A stretch of 10,768 bases of DNA, taken from the NCBI GenBank assembly GCA_034432855.1, contig DAOUBA010000227.1, positions 1 through 10,768 of the forward strand, given 5' to 3'. The notes below the pieces were generated by a model, which ran no database searches, had not been told where the DNA came from, and saw nothing but the letters and a program-made list of their open reading frames with translations. Below, piece by piece: positions 1 through 5,942 of the stretch; positions within the stretch are counted from its first letter, which is position 1; every line of letters begins with the position of its first letter. The translations under genes were made by a program, and so were the position numbers. Source of the DNA: DAOUBA01 sp034432855 (GTDB lineage: Bacteria > Chloroflexota > Anaerolineae > B4-G1).

Positions 1-38
1 CCCCCCCCCAACCCCCCCGATTTCCCCTTCGCCCAGAC
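1..38. repeat. C-rich low-complexity window start
   Basis: The first 38 bases are C-runs of nine, seven and four separated by a few bases, unlike the coding DNA that follows. The opposite strand therefore carries long G-runs that could in principle fold as a G-quadruplex. No gene is visible here. The position at the very end suggests a contig edge or a low-quality assembly end rather than a functional element. Confidence 0.5.
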
Positions 39-58
39 ATGTGGGTAATTACCACGAC

Positions 59-87
59 TTGACATCTTGTCGAAATCCGCGTACCAT
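59..87 (+). promoter_or_regulatory. sigma70-like promoter of the activase gene, probably leaderless
   Basis: A perfect -35 box TTGACA lies at 59-64. A 17-base spacer separates it from TACCAT at 82-87, which matches the -10 consensus TATAAT at 4 of 6 positions. Only seven bases lie between the -10 box and the ATG at 95, so transcription would start at or within about two bases of the start codon. No Shine-Dalgarno sequence precedes that ATG, which agrees with a leaderless message. The same layout is seen before hicB at 3704-3732. Confidence 0.55.
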
Positions 88-94
88 TCAGGCT

Positions 95-862
95 ATGATC
101 ACGGCGGGCGTGGACGTGGGGGCGATCACGGCCAAAGCGGCGATCTGCGGCGAAGGGGGCTTGCTGGCCACGGCGGTCATCCAGGCCGGCTATGACCGCG
201 CCGCCGCCGCGCTCCAGGCGCTCGATCGGGCGTTGGCAGAGGCGGACCTTGCGCGGGAGCAGGTCGCCTGCCTGGTGGCCACCGGCTATGGGCGTGTGCA
301 GGTGCCCGGCGCCCAATGCACCGTCACCGAGATCACCTGCCACGCGCGCGGGGCGCGCTTCCTCTGCCCCGACGTGCGCACGGTGATTGACATTGGCGGG
401 CAGGATAGCAAGGCCATCGCCGTGGGGCCGGACGGCCGCGTGCTCGATTTCGTGATGAACGACAAGTGCGCCGCCGGGAGCGGGCGCTTCCTCGAAGTGA
501 TGGCCCGCGCGCTGGAAATCGAAGTGGCCGAGTTCGGCGCGCTGGCGCTTTCTGCCCCACGCCGTGCCTCAATTTCCAGTACCTGCACCGTCTTTGCCGA
601 GTCGGAGGTCATCACTCACCTGGCGGCGGGTGTGCCGCGCGACGAGATCGCCGCCGGTATCCACGAGGCCATCGCGGTGCGCATTGCGACGATGGCCGGG
701 CGCATTGCCGTGCAGGATGTGGTCGTGCTGACCGGCGGGGTGGCGCGCAATGCAGGGGTGGCGCGCATGCTGGAGGAGAAACTGGGCCATCGCGTCGTCG
801 TGCCGGAGCGGGCGCAACTGGCCGGGGCCATCGGTGCGGCGCTTATCGCCCAGAAGAGTTAA
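95..862 (+). CDS. acyl-CoA dehydratase activase (BadF/BadG/BcrA/BcrD ATPase, HgdC-like)
   Basis: This 255-residue protein is an ASKHA-fold ATPase that feeds a low-potential electron, at the cost of ATP, to a 2-hydroxyacyl-CoA dehydratase or related enzyme. Visible motifs are phosphate-1 GVDVGAITAKAA (residues 5-16), TGYGR (63-67), the family-typical EITCHARGA (79-87), phosphate-2 DIGGQDSKAI (99-108), NDKCAAGSGRFLE (122-134) and the adenosine motif LTGGVARNAGV (212-222). Cys125 and Cys164 (in STCTVFAESE) are the two cysteines per subunit expected to hold one [4Fe-4S] cluster between the subunits of a homodimer. ATG at 95 was chosen because the family begins directly with the phosphate-1 strand and a promoter sits just upstream; a GTG at 41 would add 18 residues unlike the family. 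The MFS gene follows 15 bases after the stop. The family is certain; the partner enzyme is inferred from the neighbours. Confidence 0.93.
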   Translation: MITAGVDVGAITAKAAICGEGGLLATAVIQAGYDRAAAALQALDRALAEADLAREQVACLVATGYGRVQVPGAQCTVTEITCHARGARFLCPDVRTVIDIGGQDSKAIAVGPDGRVLDFVMNDKCAAGSGRFLEVMARALEIEVAEFGALALSAPRRASISSTCTVFAESEVITHLAAGVPRDEIAAGIHEAIAVRIATMAGRIAVQDVVVLTGGVARNAGVARMLEEKLGHRVVVPERAQLAGAIGAALIAQKS

Positions 863-865
863 CCT

Positions 866-873
866 GAGGAGGG
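866..873 (+). promoter_or_regulatory. strong Shine-Dalgarno site for the MFS gene
   Basis: GAGGAGGG lies four bases before the ATG at 878. It contrasts with the upstream activase gene, which has no such site, and suggests the MFS gene is translated independently from an internal position of a shared message. Confidence 0.7.
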
Positions 874-877
874 CATC

Positions 878-2119
878 ATGGAAGGGAAACCCGTATCAAA
901 ACAGCCTCTGCTGACCAACAAGCTCATCCTGTTCATGGTGGCCATGGTGCTGGCCAATACCGCTTTGCAGATGTACATAGGTTTGTTGCCGCTCTACCTG
1001 GTGGAACTGAATGCCAGCGTGGTGCAGGTGGGGCTTTTCTTTACCCTCTCGCGCATCTTTCCGCTGTTCCTCCAGGTTCTTGGCGGGTGGCTGTCGGATT
1101 CATTGGGGCGGCTGCGCAGCATCGCACTGGGCAGTCTGGCCGGTGTACTGGGTTACCTGGGGCTCATCCTGTCGCCGGCCTGGCAGTGGGTGCTTCTAGG
1201 AGAGGGGCTCTTGGCTGTGACGCGCTCGTTGGTTGCCCCCAGTTTTCCCGCCTTTATTGCCGAGCAGTCCACCGAGGAGACGCGGGCGCGGGTCTTTGGG
1301 ATCACCCAGACATTCTATGGCTTGGTCATGGTGCTCGGCCCGGCGCTGGGAGGTTGGTTGGTTGATTTGTATAGTTTCAAGACCATGCTGCTCGTTGCGA
1401 GCAGCCTCTATGTGCTGGCGGCGGTGATCCGCGTGGGGATGGCGCAGGCGGCCAGGCGCGGGAGCGAGGCCCGTCCGCGTGGGCTCTCGCTGAGCGGCCT
1501 GCGCAACAGCCTGGGGGGCATGCTGGGAATGGCGTTGGCAGGCGGGATATTTACCTGGATTCTGGTCCTGGATGGCATTTGTGATTTTTCCCTTTCGTTA
1601 TCGGCCAGTCTGGAGCCGCTTTACTTGAAGGAGATCGGCCGGCTGGACGCAAGCCAGATCGGCTTGCTGCTTGCCATCTTCGGCGCTTTCACCATGGTGG
1701 CCAACATGCCTGCCGGTTGGCTTGCGGACAGGAAGGGCGAGCGGGTGACGATCGTGTTGGGGTTCACATTGATCGCGGCAGGCATCACGGTTTTCCTGAG
1801 TGCGGTTGGCTTTTGGGGCTTTGCGACAGCATGGATGCTGTTCGGCCTGGGGGTAGGAGCGATAGAGCCGGCTTTTCAATCGCTGACCAGCAAGGCCGTA
1901 CCTGAGCATCTGCGCGGCACTGCGTTTGGCCTGTTGCACAGCAGTCTCGGCATCTTTTCACTGCCCGCGCCGGCCGTCGGCGGACAGTTGTGGGAGCGTG
2001 TCGGCCCGCGTTTCCCGTTTCGCCTGGCGAGCGTGGCGTTTCTGGTGTCCATTGTCCCCGTGTGGCTCAAGTTGCCGGCCAAAGGGCCACAGGCCGAGGG
2101 GGTGCCATCTGGAACCTGA
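878..2119 (+). CDS. major facilitator superfamily (MFS) transporter
   Basis: This is a 413-residue polytopic inner-membrane protein of the usual size for a 12-helix MFS carrier. Motif A appears after the second helix as GWLSDSLGRLRS and again at the equivalent place in the second half as GWLADRKGERV, showing the internal two-fold repeat. The segment GITQTFYGLVMVLGPALGGWL matches the motif C region of drug/proton antiporter-like carriers. A positively charged stretch near residue 190-205 (AARRGSEARPRG) fits the central cytoplasmic loop between the halves. It lies 15 bases after the activase and its end overlaps the next dehydratase gene, so it is probably co-transcribed with both. Its substrate is unknown; import of the dehydratase substrate or export of its product is a guess from context. 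Confidence 0.9.
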   Translation: MEGKPVSKQPLLTNKLILFMVAMVLANTALQMYIGLLPLYLVELNASVVQVGLFFTLSRIFPLFLQVLGGWLSDSLGRLRSIALGSLAGVLGYLGLILSPAWQWVLLGEGLLAVTRSLVAPSFPAFIAEQSTEETRARVFGITQTFYGLVMVLGPALGGWLVDLYSFKTMLLVASSLYVLAAVIRVGMAQAARRGSEARPRGLSLSGLRNSLGGMLGMALAGGIFTWILVLDGICDFSLSLSASLEPLYLKEIGRLDASQIGLLLAIFGAFTMVANMPAGWLADRKGERVTIVLGFTLIAAGITVFLSAVGFWGFATAWMLFGLGVGAIEPAFQSLTSKAVPEHLRGTAFGLLHSSLGIFSLPAPAVGGQLWERVGPRFPFRLASVAFLVSIVPVWLKLPAKGPQAEGVPSGT

Positions 2120-3191
2120 AGACCGTCCTCGTATCGGCTTCCTCACGGCCTACGTGCCCGAGGAGTTGTTCCACGCTGCCGGGTTTACGCCGGTATTTCT
2201 CTTCCATTCGGCGCAGGATCGCGGGCAGGCCCGCAGACATCTGCCGGGGTTCACCTGCTGGGTGGCCTCGTCTGCACTCGACCAGGCGCTGGCAGGGGAA
2301 CTCGACGGGCTGGCGGGCGTGGCCTTTGCCGAGACCTGCGACACCATCCAGGGCCTCACCGATCTGTGGCGGCGCAACGTGCCCCACATTCCCGTCTTTC
2401 ACTTTGGGATGCCCACGCGCCTGGATGGCCCCGTGCCTCGCGCGTACCTGCTGGCCGAGTTGCGCGACCTCCGCCAGCGCCTCGAGTCCGTTGCCGGCCA
2501 TCCCATCTCCGACGATGTGCTGTGTGCAAGTATTGCGCTCTACAACCGTACACGCGCGCTCGTCCGCGCCCTCTACGCCCGTGCTGCCGAGTTCTCTCCC
2601 GCCGACCTGTACGCCCGGGTGCGTGCGGCGTTTCAGATGCCAAGAGAGACTTTTGTACAGGATGCAGGAAGCAGGATGCAGGAAGCAGGAGGCAGGAGGC
2701 AAGAGTCTCCCTCTCATACCCTCACCCCTGCTCCTCTGCTCCCCTGCTCCCCCGCTCCCTCGCTCATCCTCGCCGGTCCCACGTTGGCGGATCCGGTCTT
2801 GTTCGACGTGTTGGCCCAGGCGGGAGTGCGCGTGGTCGGTGATCTGTTGGACTTGGGGGAGCGTTACTTTGCGCTGGACGCCGCCGAGACGGGTGATCCG
2901 CTCGAAGCGCTAGCCGACCGCTTGCTGGCTCTGACGCCCACACCGACCAAGTGTCACTTGCAGCGTCGCCGCGCCGATCATCTGCTGGCGCTGGTGCGCG
3001 AGCGCCGCGCGCACGGCGTCCTCTTTGCGCGGCAAAAGTTCTGCGAACCGCATGGCTTCGATTACGCACTGCTGTCGCCTGCACTGGACAAGGCCGGCGT
3101 GCCCCACCTGCTGATCGAGTTGGAGCAGGCCTCCCAGGCCGGGCAACTGCGCACACGGGTGGAGGCGTTTGTGGAGATGCTGGCGCGGTGA
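2109..3191 (+). CDS. 2-hydroxyacyl-CoA dehydratase family subunit (HgdB/BcrB-like) with repeat insert
   Basis: About 360 residues if started at CTG 2109. The N-terminal IGFLTAYVPEELFHAAGF and C-terminal GQLRTRVEAFVEML are hallmarks of HgdB/BcrB-type subunits, which hold a [4Fe-4S] cluster and reduce or dehydrate an acyl-CoA after receiving an electron from the activase. Candidate cluster cysteines are C50 (FTCWVASS), C77 (ETCDTIQ), C282 (TKCH) and C312 (KFCEPHGFDY). The cysteine many relatives carry before the RYF motif is replaced here (DLLDLGERYF). Residues about 183-218 are a low-complexity insert encoded by short tandem repeats, placed in the linker before LILAGPTLADP. No ATG or GTG gives a family-like N-terminus; CTG at 2109, six bases after GAGGGGG, fits best, and a start further inside the MFS gene is the alternative. 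The gene overlaps the MFS stop and converges on hicA with four bases between the stop codons. Confidence 0.88.
   Translation: MEPEDRPRIGFLTAYVPEELFHAAGFTPVFLFHSAQDRGQARRHLPGFTCWVASSALDQALAGELDGLAGVAFAETCDTIQGLTDLWRRNVPHIPVFHFGMPTRLDGPVPRAYLLAELRDLRQRLESVAGHPISDDVLCASIALYNRTRALVRALYARAAEFSPADLYARVRAAFQMPRETFVQDAGSRMQEAGGRRQESPSHTLTPAPLLPCSPAPSLILAGPTLADPVLFDVLAQAGVRVVGDLLDLGERYFALDAAETGDPLEALADRLLALTPTPTKCHLQRRRADHLLALVRERRAHGVLFARQKFCEPHGFDYALLSPALDKAGVPHLLIELEQASQAGQLRTRVEAFVEMLAR
2658..2706 (+). repeat. heptamer tandem array (CAGGATG/CAGGAAG type), in-frame in CDS
   Basis: Seven consecutive 7-base units: CAGGATG, CAGGAAG, CAGGATG, CAGGAAG, CAGGAGG, CAGGAGG and a degenerate CAAGAGT. The first two units form a 14-base word that is perfectly duplicated (2658-2671 and 2672-2685). 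The array is purine-rich and is translated within the HgdB-like gene as QDAGSRMQEAGGRRQE. It resembles the short tandemly repeated repetitive sequences described in cyanobacteria and seen in other large GC-rich genomes; membership of a dispersed genomic family is inferred. Confidence 0.85.
2727..2766 (+). repeat. octamer tandem array (CCTGCTCC type), in-frame in CDS
   Basis: Five consecutive 8-base units: CCTGCTCC, TCTGCTCC, CCTGCTCC, CCCGCTCC and a degenerate CTCGCTCA. The array is pyrimidine-rich, follows the purine-rich heptamer array by about 20 bases, and is translated as PAPLLPCSPAPSL. Its reverse complement (GGAGCAGG) resembles the heptamer unit, so the two arrays together form an imperfect, long-range inverted repeat. 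Confidence 0.8.
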
Positions 3192-3195
3192 ACCA

Positions 3196-3423
3196 TCAGT
3201 CGGGGGATTTCTTGTGCCGTTCGTGAAACACGGCAGGGGGAATGTTCAGTTGGCGCAGGATTGCCTGCAGTGTGCCGGGGGGAATGTCACGGCCACCGTG
3301 GCGGGGGATGACGGTAAACTTTTGGCTGGCTGGATTCCACCAGACCTCGTGTGAGCCAGGGGCCTGGCGCACAAACTCGCACCCTAACTGGCGCAGACGT
3401 TTAGTCAATTGCCGGTAGTTCAT
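3196..3423 (-). CDS. hicA: HicA-type toxin (mRNA interferase)
   Basis: This 75-residue protein has the HicA double-stranded-RNA-binding-like fold signature. The N-terminal MNYRQLTKRLRQLGCEFVRQ is followed by GSHEVWWNP with the likely catalytic histidine (His25). TVIPRHGGRDIPPGTLQAILRQL is the standard HicA C-terminal half. HicA proteins cleave mRNA and arrest growth when not bound by HicB. The ATG overlaps the stop of the upstream antitoxin gene in an ATGA arrangement, so translation is coupled and the order is antitoxin then toxin. It converges on the HgdB-like gene, with four bases between the two stop codons. Length and motifs are complete, so the gene looks functional. Confidence 0.93.
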   Translation of the reverse strand: MNYRQLTKRLRQLGCEFVRQAPGSHEVWWNPASQKFTVIPRHGGRDIPPGTLQAILRQLNIPPAVFHERHKKSPD

Positions 3424-3695
3424 CGGGGCGAGAGCGCCGGTACCAGCACTTCGATTCTGGCAGGGAAGTGCAGTTCTTCGATGGGGATAGGAGGCGTGAT
3501 GCCCTTTTCTTGCATCGCTTCCAACAGGGCGCGGGCTACGCCGGGAGCCAAGGCCAGCACTTCGTCAAGCGTATCGGCGAGCACCAGGAATCCGTCCAGT
3601 GCAGGGCTGGTGGCCTGGTAGGAGCCATTCACCTTCTCCACCACGATCGGCAGGCGATAGCCTGCAAGTTCTACGCTCGTTTTGGTTGTGTTCAT
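3420..3695 (-). CDS. hicB: HicB-type antitoxin
   Basis: This 91-residue protein has the small RNase-H-like HicB fold: YRLPIVVEKVNGSYQATSPALDG is the first strand pair, followed by LADTLDEVLALAPGVARALLEAMQEKG, the central helix. It ends in a proline-rich tail and has no clear C-terminal helix-turn-helix or ribbon-helix-helix. It would neutralise HicA by direct binding. The start at 3695 was chosen because the fold begins shortly after it and a promoter ends eight bases upstream; an in-frame ATG at 3770 would add 25 residues unlike the family and would lie upstream of that promoter. The antitoxin precedes the toxin, giving the antitoxin first access to the ribosome. Confidence 0.85.
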   Translation of the reverse strand: MNTTKTSVELAGYRLPIVVEKVNGSYQATSPALDGFLVLADTLDEVLALAPGVARALLEAMQEKGITPPIPIEELHFPARIEVLVPALSPR

Positions 3696-3703
3696 TACCC
3701 AAG

Positions 3704-3732
3704 ATTGTAACACCATCTGGCATCGGAGGCAA
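3704..3732 (-). promoter_or_regulatory. sigma70-like promoter of hicBA, probably leaderless
   Basis: Read on the minus strand, TTGCCT (3732-3727; 4 of 6 matches to the -35 consensus) is followed by a 17-base spacer and TACAAT (3709-3704; 5 of 6 matches to the -10 consensus). Eight bases later comes the hicB ATG at 3695. Transcription would start within one or two bases of the ATG, and no Shine-Dalgarno site is present, so the message is predicted to be leaderless. Confidence 0.65.
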
Positions 3733-3795
3733 GTTTCGGCATACCCAAAATGCTCCTGCTGGATTGCCAAATTCGCCGTCGTAAGCGGAATCCAG

Positions 3796-3816
3796 TCCCT
3801 GATCCCTGATTCCTAT
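3796..3816 (+). repeat. short heptamer repeat (TCCCTGA) containing a start codon
   Basis: Three consecutive 7-base units, TCCCTGA, TCCCTGA and TTCCTAT, lie directly before and into the ATG at 3815. The reverse complement reads CAGGGAT-like units, close to the CAGGATG/CAGGAAG units inside the HgdB-like gene but in the opposite orientation. The repeat occupies the place where a ribosome-binding site or -10 box would be expected. Confidence 0.7.
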
Positions 3817-5011
3817 GTCCCACTATCCCCGTCTCCAATCTCTCAAGCACATCGGCGACGTGATGGCGCGCTATTACGTGCAGCGCAAGGTGCTCGCGCG
3901 GCTCAAGCCGGTCGCCTACGTCACCAGCGGCGCGCCGGTCGAGATCCTCGAAGCCATGGGCATCCTCACCATCTACCCGGAGAACTATACCGCGCTGTGC
4001 GGCGCGCGGGGGGCATCCGTGTCCTTGTGTGAAGTGGCCGAGGCGCAGGGATACCCCGCCGACCTGTGTTCCTACGCCCGCAGCCACGTCGGCGCGGTGC
4101 TCCAACCCAAGGGGGCGCCGCTGGGCGGCCTGCCCAAACCCGATCTCCTGATCTGCTGCAACAACATCTGCGGCACGGTGCAGAAATGGTACGAGGCGCT
4201 GGCCGAGTACTACGACGCGCCGCTGTTCGTGCTCGATACGCCGTTCCAGCGCGCCACCCCGCCGGAACCGCACATCGTCGCCTACGTTGCCGAGCAGTTG
4301 CGCGAGATGGTCGTATGGTTGGAAGCGCACACCCATCGCCGCCTCAAGCCCAAAAAGTTCCAGGCCGTGCTGGAGCACTCGCGCCAGGCGGTGCTGTTGT
4401 GGCAAGAGATCCTCACCTTCGGCCAACACCGGCCTTCGCCGATCAACGCGCCCGACCTGTTCATCGCCATGGCGCCCATCGTCACGCTGCGCGGGACACC
4501 GCAGGCGGTGGAGTGCTACCGCCGTCTCAAGGCCGAATTGGAGGCGCGCGTCGCGCAAGGTGTGGGTGCCGTGCCCGGCGAGCGCTACCGGTTGCTGTGG
4601 GACAACATTGCGATCTGGTACCGGCTGTACCGCTTCTTCCGGCCCTTCATGGATGCCGGGGCTTGCTTCGTCGCCGACAACTATACCAATGCCTGGTCGG
4701 TCGTGCCGGAGGGAGACGAGCCGTTCGAGGGGCTGGCGCGCGCCTACCTGGGTGTGTTCATCAACCTGGCCCTGTCCACGCGTCTGGAGACGATCACCGA
4801 TCTGGCGCGACGCTTCCAGGTGGACGGCGTGGTGATGCACGCCAACCGCTCCTGCAAGCCCTTCTCGCTCACCCAGGGCGACGTGCGCGACGTCTTGCGC
4901 GCGGAGTTGGGGCTGCCCGTCCTCGTCGTGGAGGCGGACATGTGCGACGCGCGGCTGTACAACGAGGGGGCGATCAAGGAACGCGTGGCGGCGTTCCTGG
5001 AGATGCTGTGA
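3815..5011 (+). CDS. 2-hydroxyacyl-CoA dehydratase family subunit (HgdA/BcrC-like)
   Basis: This 398-residue protein is the second cluster-carrying subunit of the enzyme served by the activase at 95-862. Family signatures are PVEILEAMGI (41-50), PADLCSYARSHVG (81-93), CCNNICGTVQKWYE (114-127), HANRSCKPFSLTQGD (342-356) and EADMCDARLYN (373-383). Candidate [4Fe-4S] ligands are C85, C119 and C347; C377 is an additional nearby cysteine. It would form a heterodimer with the product of 2109-3191. The ATG at 3815 sits inside a heptamer repeat with no Shine-Dalgarno site; an in-frame ATG at 3863 (M17) also fits the family start, so the first 16 residues are uncertain. Whether the enzyme dehydrates a hydroxyacyl-CoA, reduces an aromatic CoA or does something else cannot be decided from the sequence. 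Confidence 0.9.
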   Translation: MSHYPRLQSLKHIGDVMARYYVQRKVLARLKPVAYVTSGAPVEILEAMGILTIYPENYTALCGARGASVSLCEVAEAQGYPADLCSYARSHVGAVLQPKGAPLGGLPKPDLLICCNNICGTVQKWYEALAEYYDAPLFVLDTPFQRATPPEPHIVAYVAEQLREMVVWLEAHTHRRLKPKKFQAVLEHSRQAVLLWQEILTFGQHRPSPINAPDLFIAMAPIVTLRGTPQAVECYRRLKAELEARVAQGVGAVPGERYRLLWDNIAIWYRLYRFFRPFMDAGACFVADNYTNAWSVVPEGDEPFEGLARAYLGVFINLALSTRLETITDLARRFQVDGVVMHANRSCKPFSLTQGDVRDVLRAELGLPVLVVEADMCDARLYNEGAIKERVAAFLEML

Positions 5012-5015
5012 CCAT

Positions 5016-5030
5016 AGACCTCCGAGGTCT
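5016..5030. repeat. 15-base palindrome AGACCTCCGAGGTCT
   Basis: A perfect inverted repeat with 7-base arms around a single central C lies in the 31-base gap between the HgdA-like gene and the acyltransferase gene. Part of the right arm (GAGGTCTGCGAGG) runs on into a partial second copy. It may be a protein-binding site or a unit of a dispersed palindromic repeat. It is too short and lacks a T-run, so it is not an intrinsic terminator. Confidence 0.6.
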
Positions 5031-5042
5031 GCGAGGCAAGCC

Positions 5043-5942
5043 ATGGACACGGACATCGAGGCATTGAGCGAATCCCTCGTCGGCGAGATCTTCAAGGCCC
5101 TGGGCCTCTCGGGGGCCGGCCGGGTGCGCCGCATTCTGGGCCCGCTGTTTCGCAGGGCTACCCGTCGCCTATCCCAGATCGGCGTCACGTTCGGTCGGCT
5201 GTGCGAGAGCGACGGTTTCCCCAAGGCGGCCGAGTGGGCGCTCACGCACTGGTGCACCGACATGCGGGCGCGGGGCACGGCGGAGGCGCCTGCCGGCGGG
5301 CCGCTGCTGGTGGTTTCGAATCATCCTGGGACCTATGACGCGCTGGTGATCGCGGCGCACCTGAAGCGCGACGATATGCTCATCTTTGCCAGCAACATCC
5401 CTTTTCTCGAAAACCTGCCGCGCGTGAGCCGTTATTTCTTCTTTCTTGACCCGATAGACGTACAGGCGCGCATGCGCGAGACGCGCAGCGGCATCCGGCA
5501 TTTGCAGCAGGGCGGCGCCATCCTGCTCTACGGCTCCGGTCAGATTGACCCCGACCCGGCCCTCTTTCCCGACGAGGCCGCCCGCTGCGTGGAGCGCTGG
5601 TCACGGAGCATTGACCTGTTCCTGCGGCTCGTGCCGGAGACGAAGGTGCTGCTATCGGTCGTCAGCCACGTCGTATCGCGCGGTTGGGCGCGTAGCCCGC
5701 TCACGTGGCTGCGCCGTAGGCCGTTGGACAAGCGCCGCCTGGTCGAGTTCGGGCAGGTCCTTCAACAACTCTTCTTCCCCGGCAGCCTGTACCTTTCCCC
5801 GCGCCTTTCCTTCAGTCCGCCGCTGGCCGTCGAGGCGCTGCGCGCCGAGAGCGCGACGGGGAGGGTATGGCCGATTCTCGTCGCGCGCGAAAAGCGGCTG
5901 ATGGCCGAGCACCTGGCCGCGTTTGGCGAGTCTCGATCCTAG
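5043..5942 (+). CDS. PlsC-like lysophospholipid/glycerol-phosphate acyltransferase family protein
   Basis: This 299-residue protein contains the acyltransferase HX4D motif as NHPGTYDAL (catalytic His94 and Asp99) preceded by a hydrophobic strand (GPLLVVS). NLPRVSRYFFFLDPID (124-139) and GGAILLYGSGQIDPDP (157-172) stand where PlsC-type enzymes have their glycerol-phosphate-binding blocks. These enzymes transfer an acyl chain from acyl-CoA or acyl-ACP to a lipid or sugar hydroxyl at the membrane. The N-terminal 80 residues are an extension not diagnostic of any subfamily. The gene starts 31 bases after the dehydratase subunit, with GAGG about seven bases before the ATG, so it may belong to the same operon. 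The end of the reading frame directly abuts a truncated toxin gene, so the extreme C-terminus could be altered. The acceptor substrate is unknown. Confidence 0.82.
   Translation: MDTDIEALSESLVGEIFKALGLSGAGRVRRILGPLFRRATRRLSQIGVTFGRLCESDGFPKAAEWALTHWCTDMRARGTAEAPAGGPLLVVSNHPGTYDALVIAAHLKRDDMLIFASNIPFLENLPRVSRYFFFLDPIDVQARMRETRSGIRHLQQGGAILLYGSGQIDPDPALFPDEAARCVERWSRSIDLFLRLVPETKVLLSVVSHVVSRGWARSPLTWLRRRPLDKRRLVEFGQVLQQLFFPGSLYLSPRLSFSPPLAVEALRAESATGRVWPILVAREKRLMAEHLAAFGESRS

Noticed and set aside
1..38. Telomere-like or G-quadruplex functional element
   Set aside because: C-runs are irregular, not a repeated unit, and sit at the very edge of the sequence; an assembly or sequencing artefact is more likely.
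2067..2717. A 216-codon minus-strand open frame opposite the HgdB-like gene
   Set aside because: It shadows the plus-strand gene and spans the MFS-dehydratase overlap; no recognisable domain.
2658..2766. CRISPR array
   Set aside because: The units are 7-8 bases, directly adjacent and without spacers, so this is a short tandem repeat, not a CRISPR.
3695..5278. A 527-codon minus-strand open frame across the HgdA-like gene and the start of the acyltransferase gene
   Set aside because: Its sequence is His/Arg/Gln-rich shadow of the plus-strand genes, which carry clear family motifs; no domain pattern is visible.
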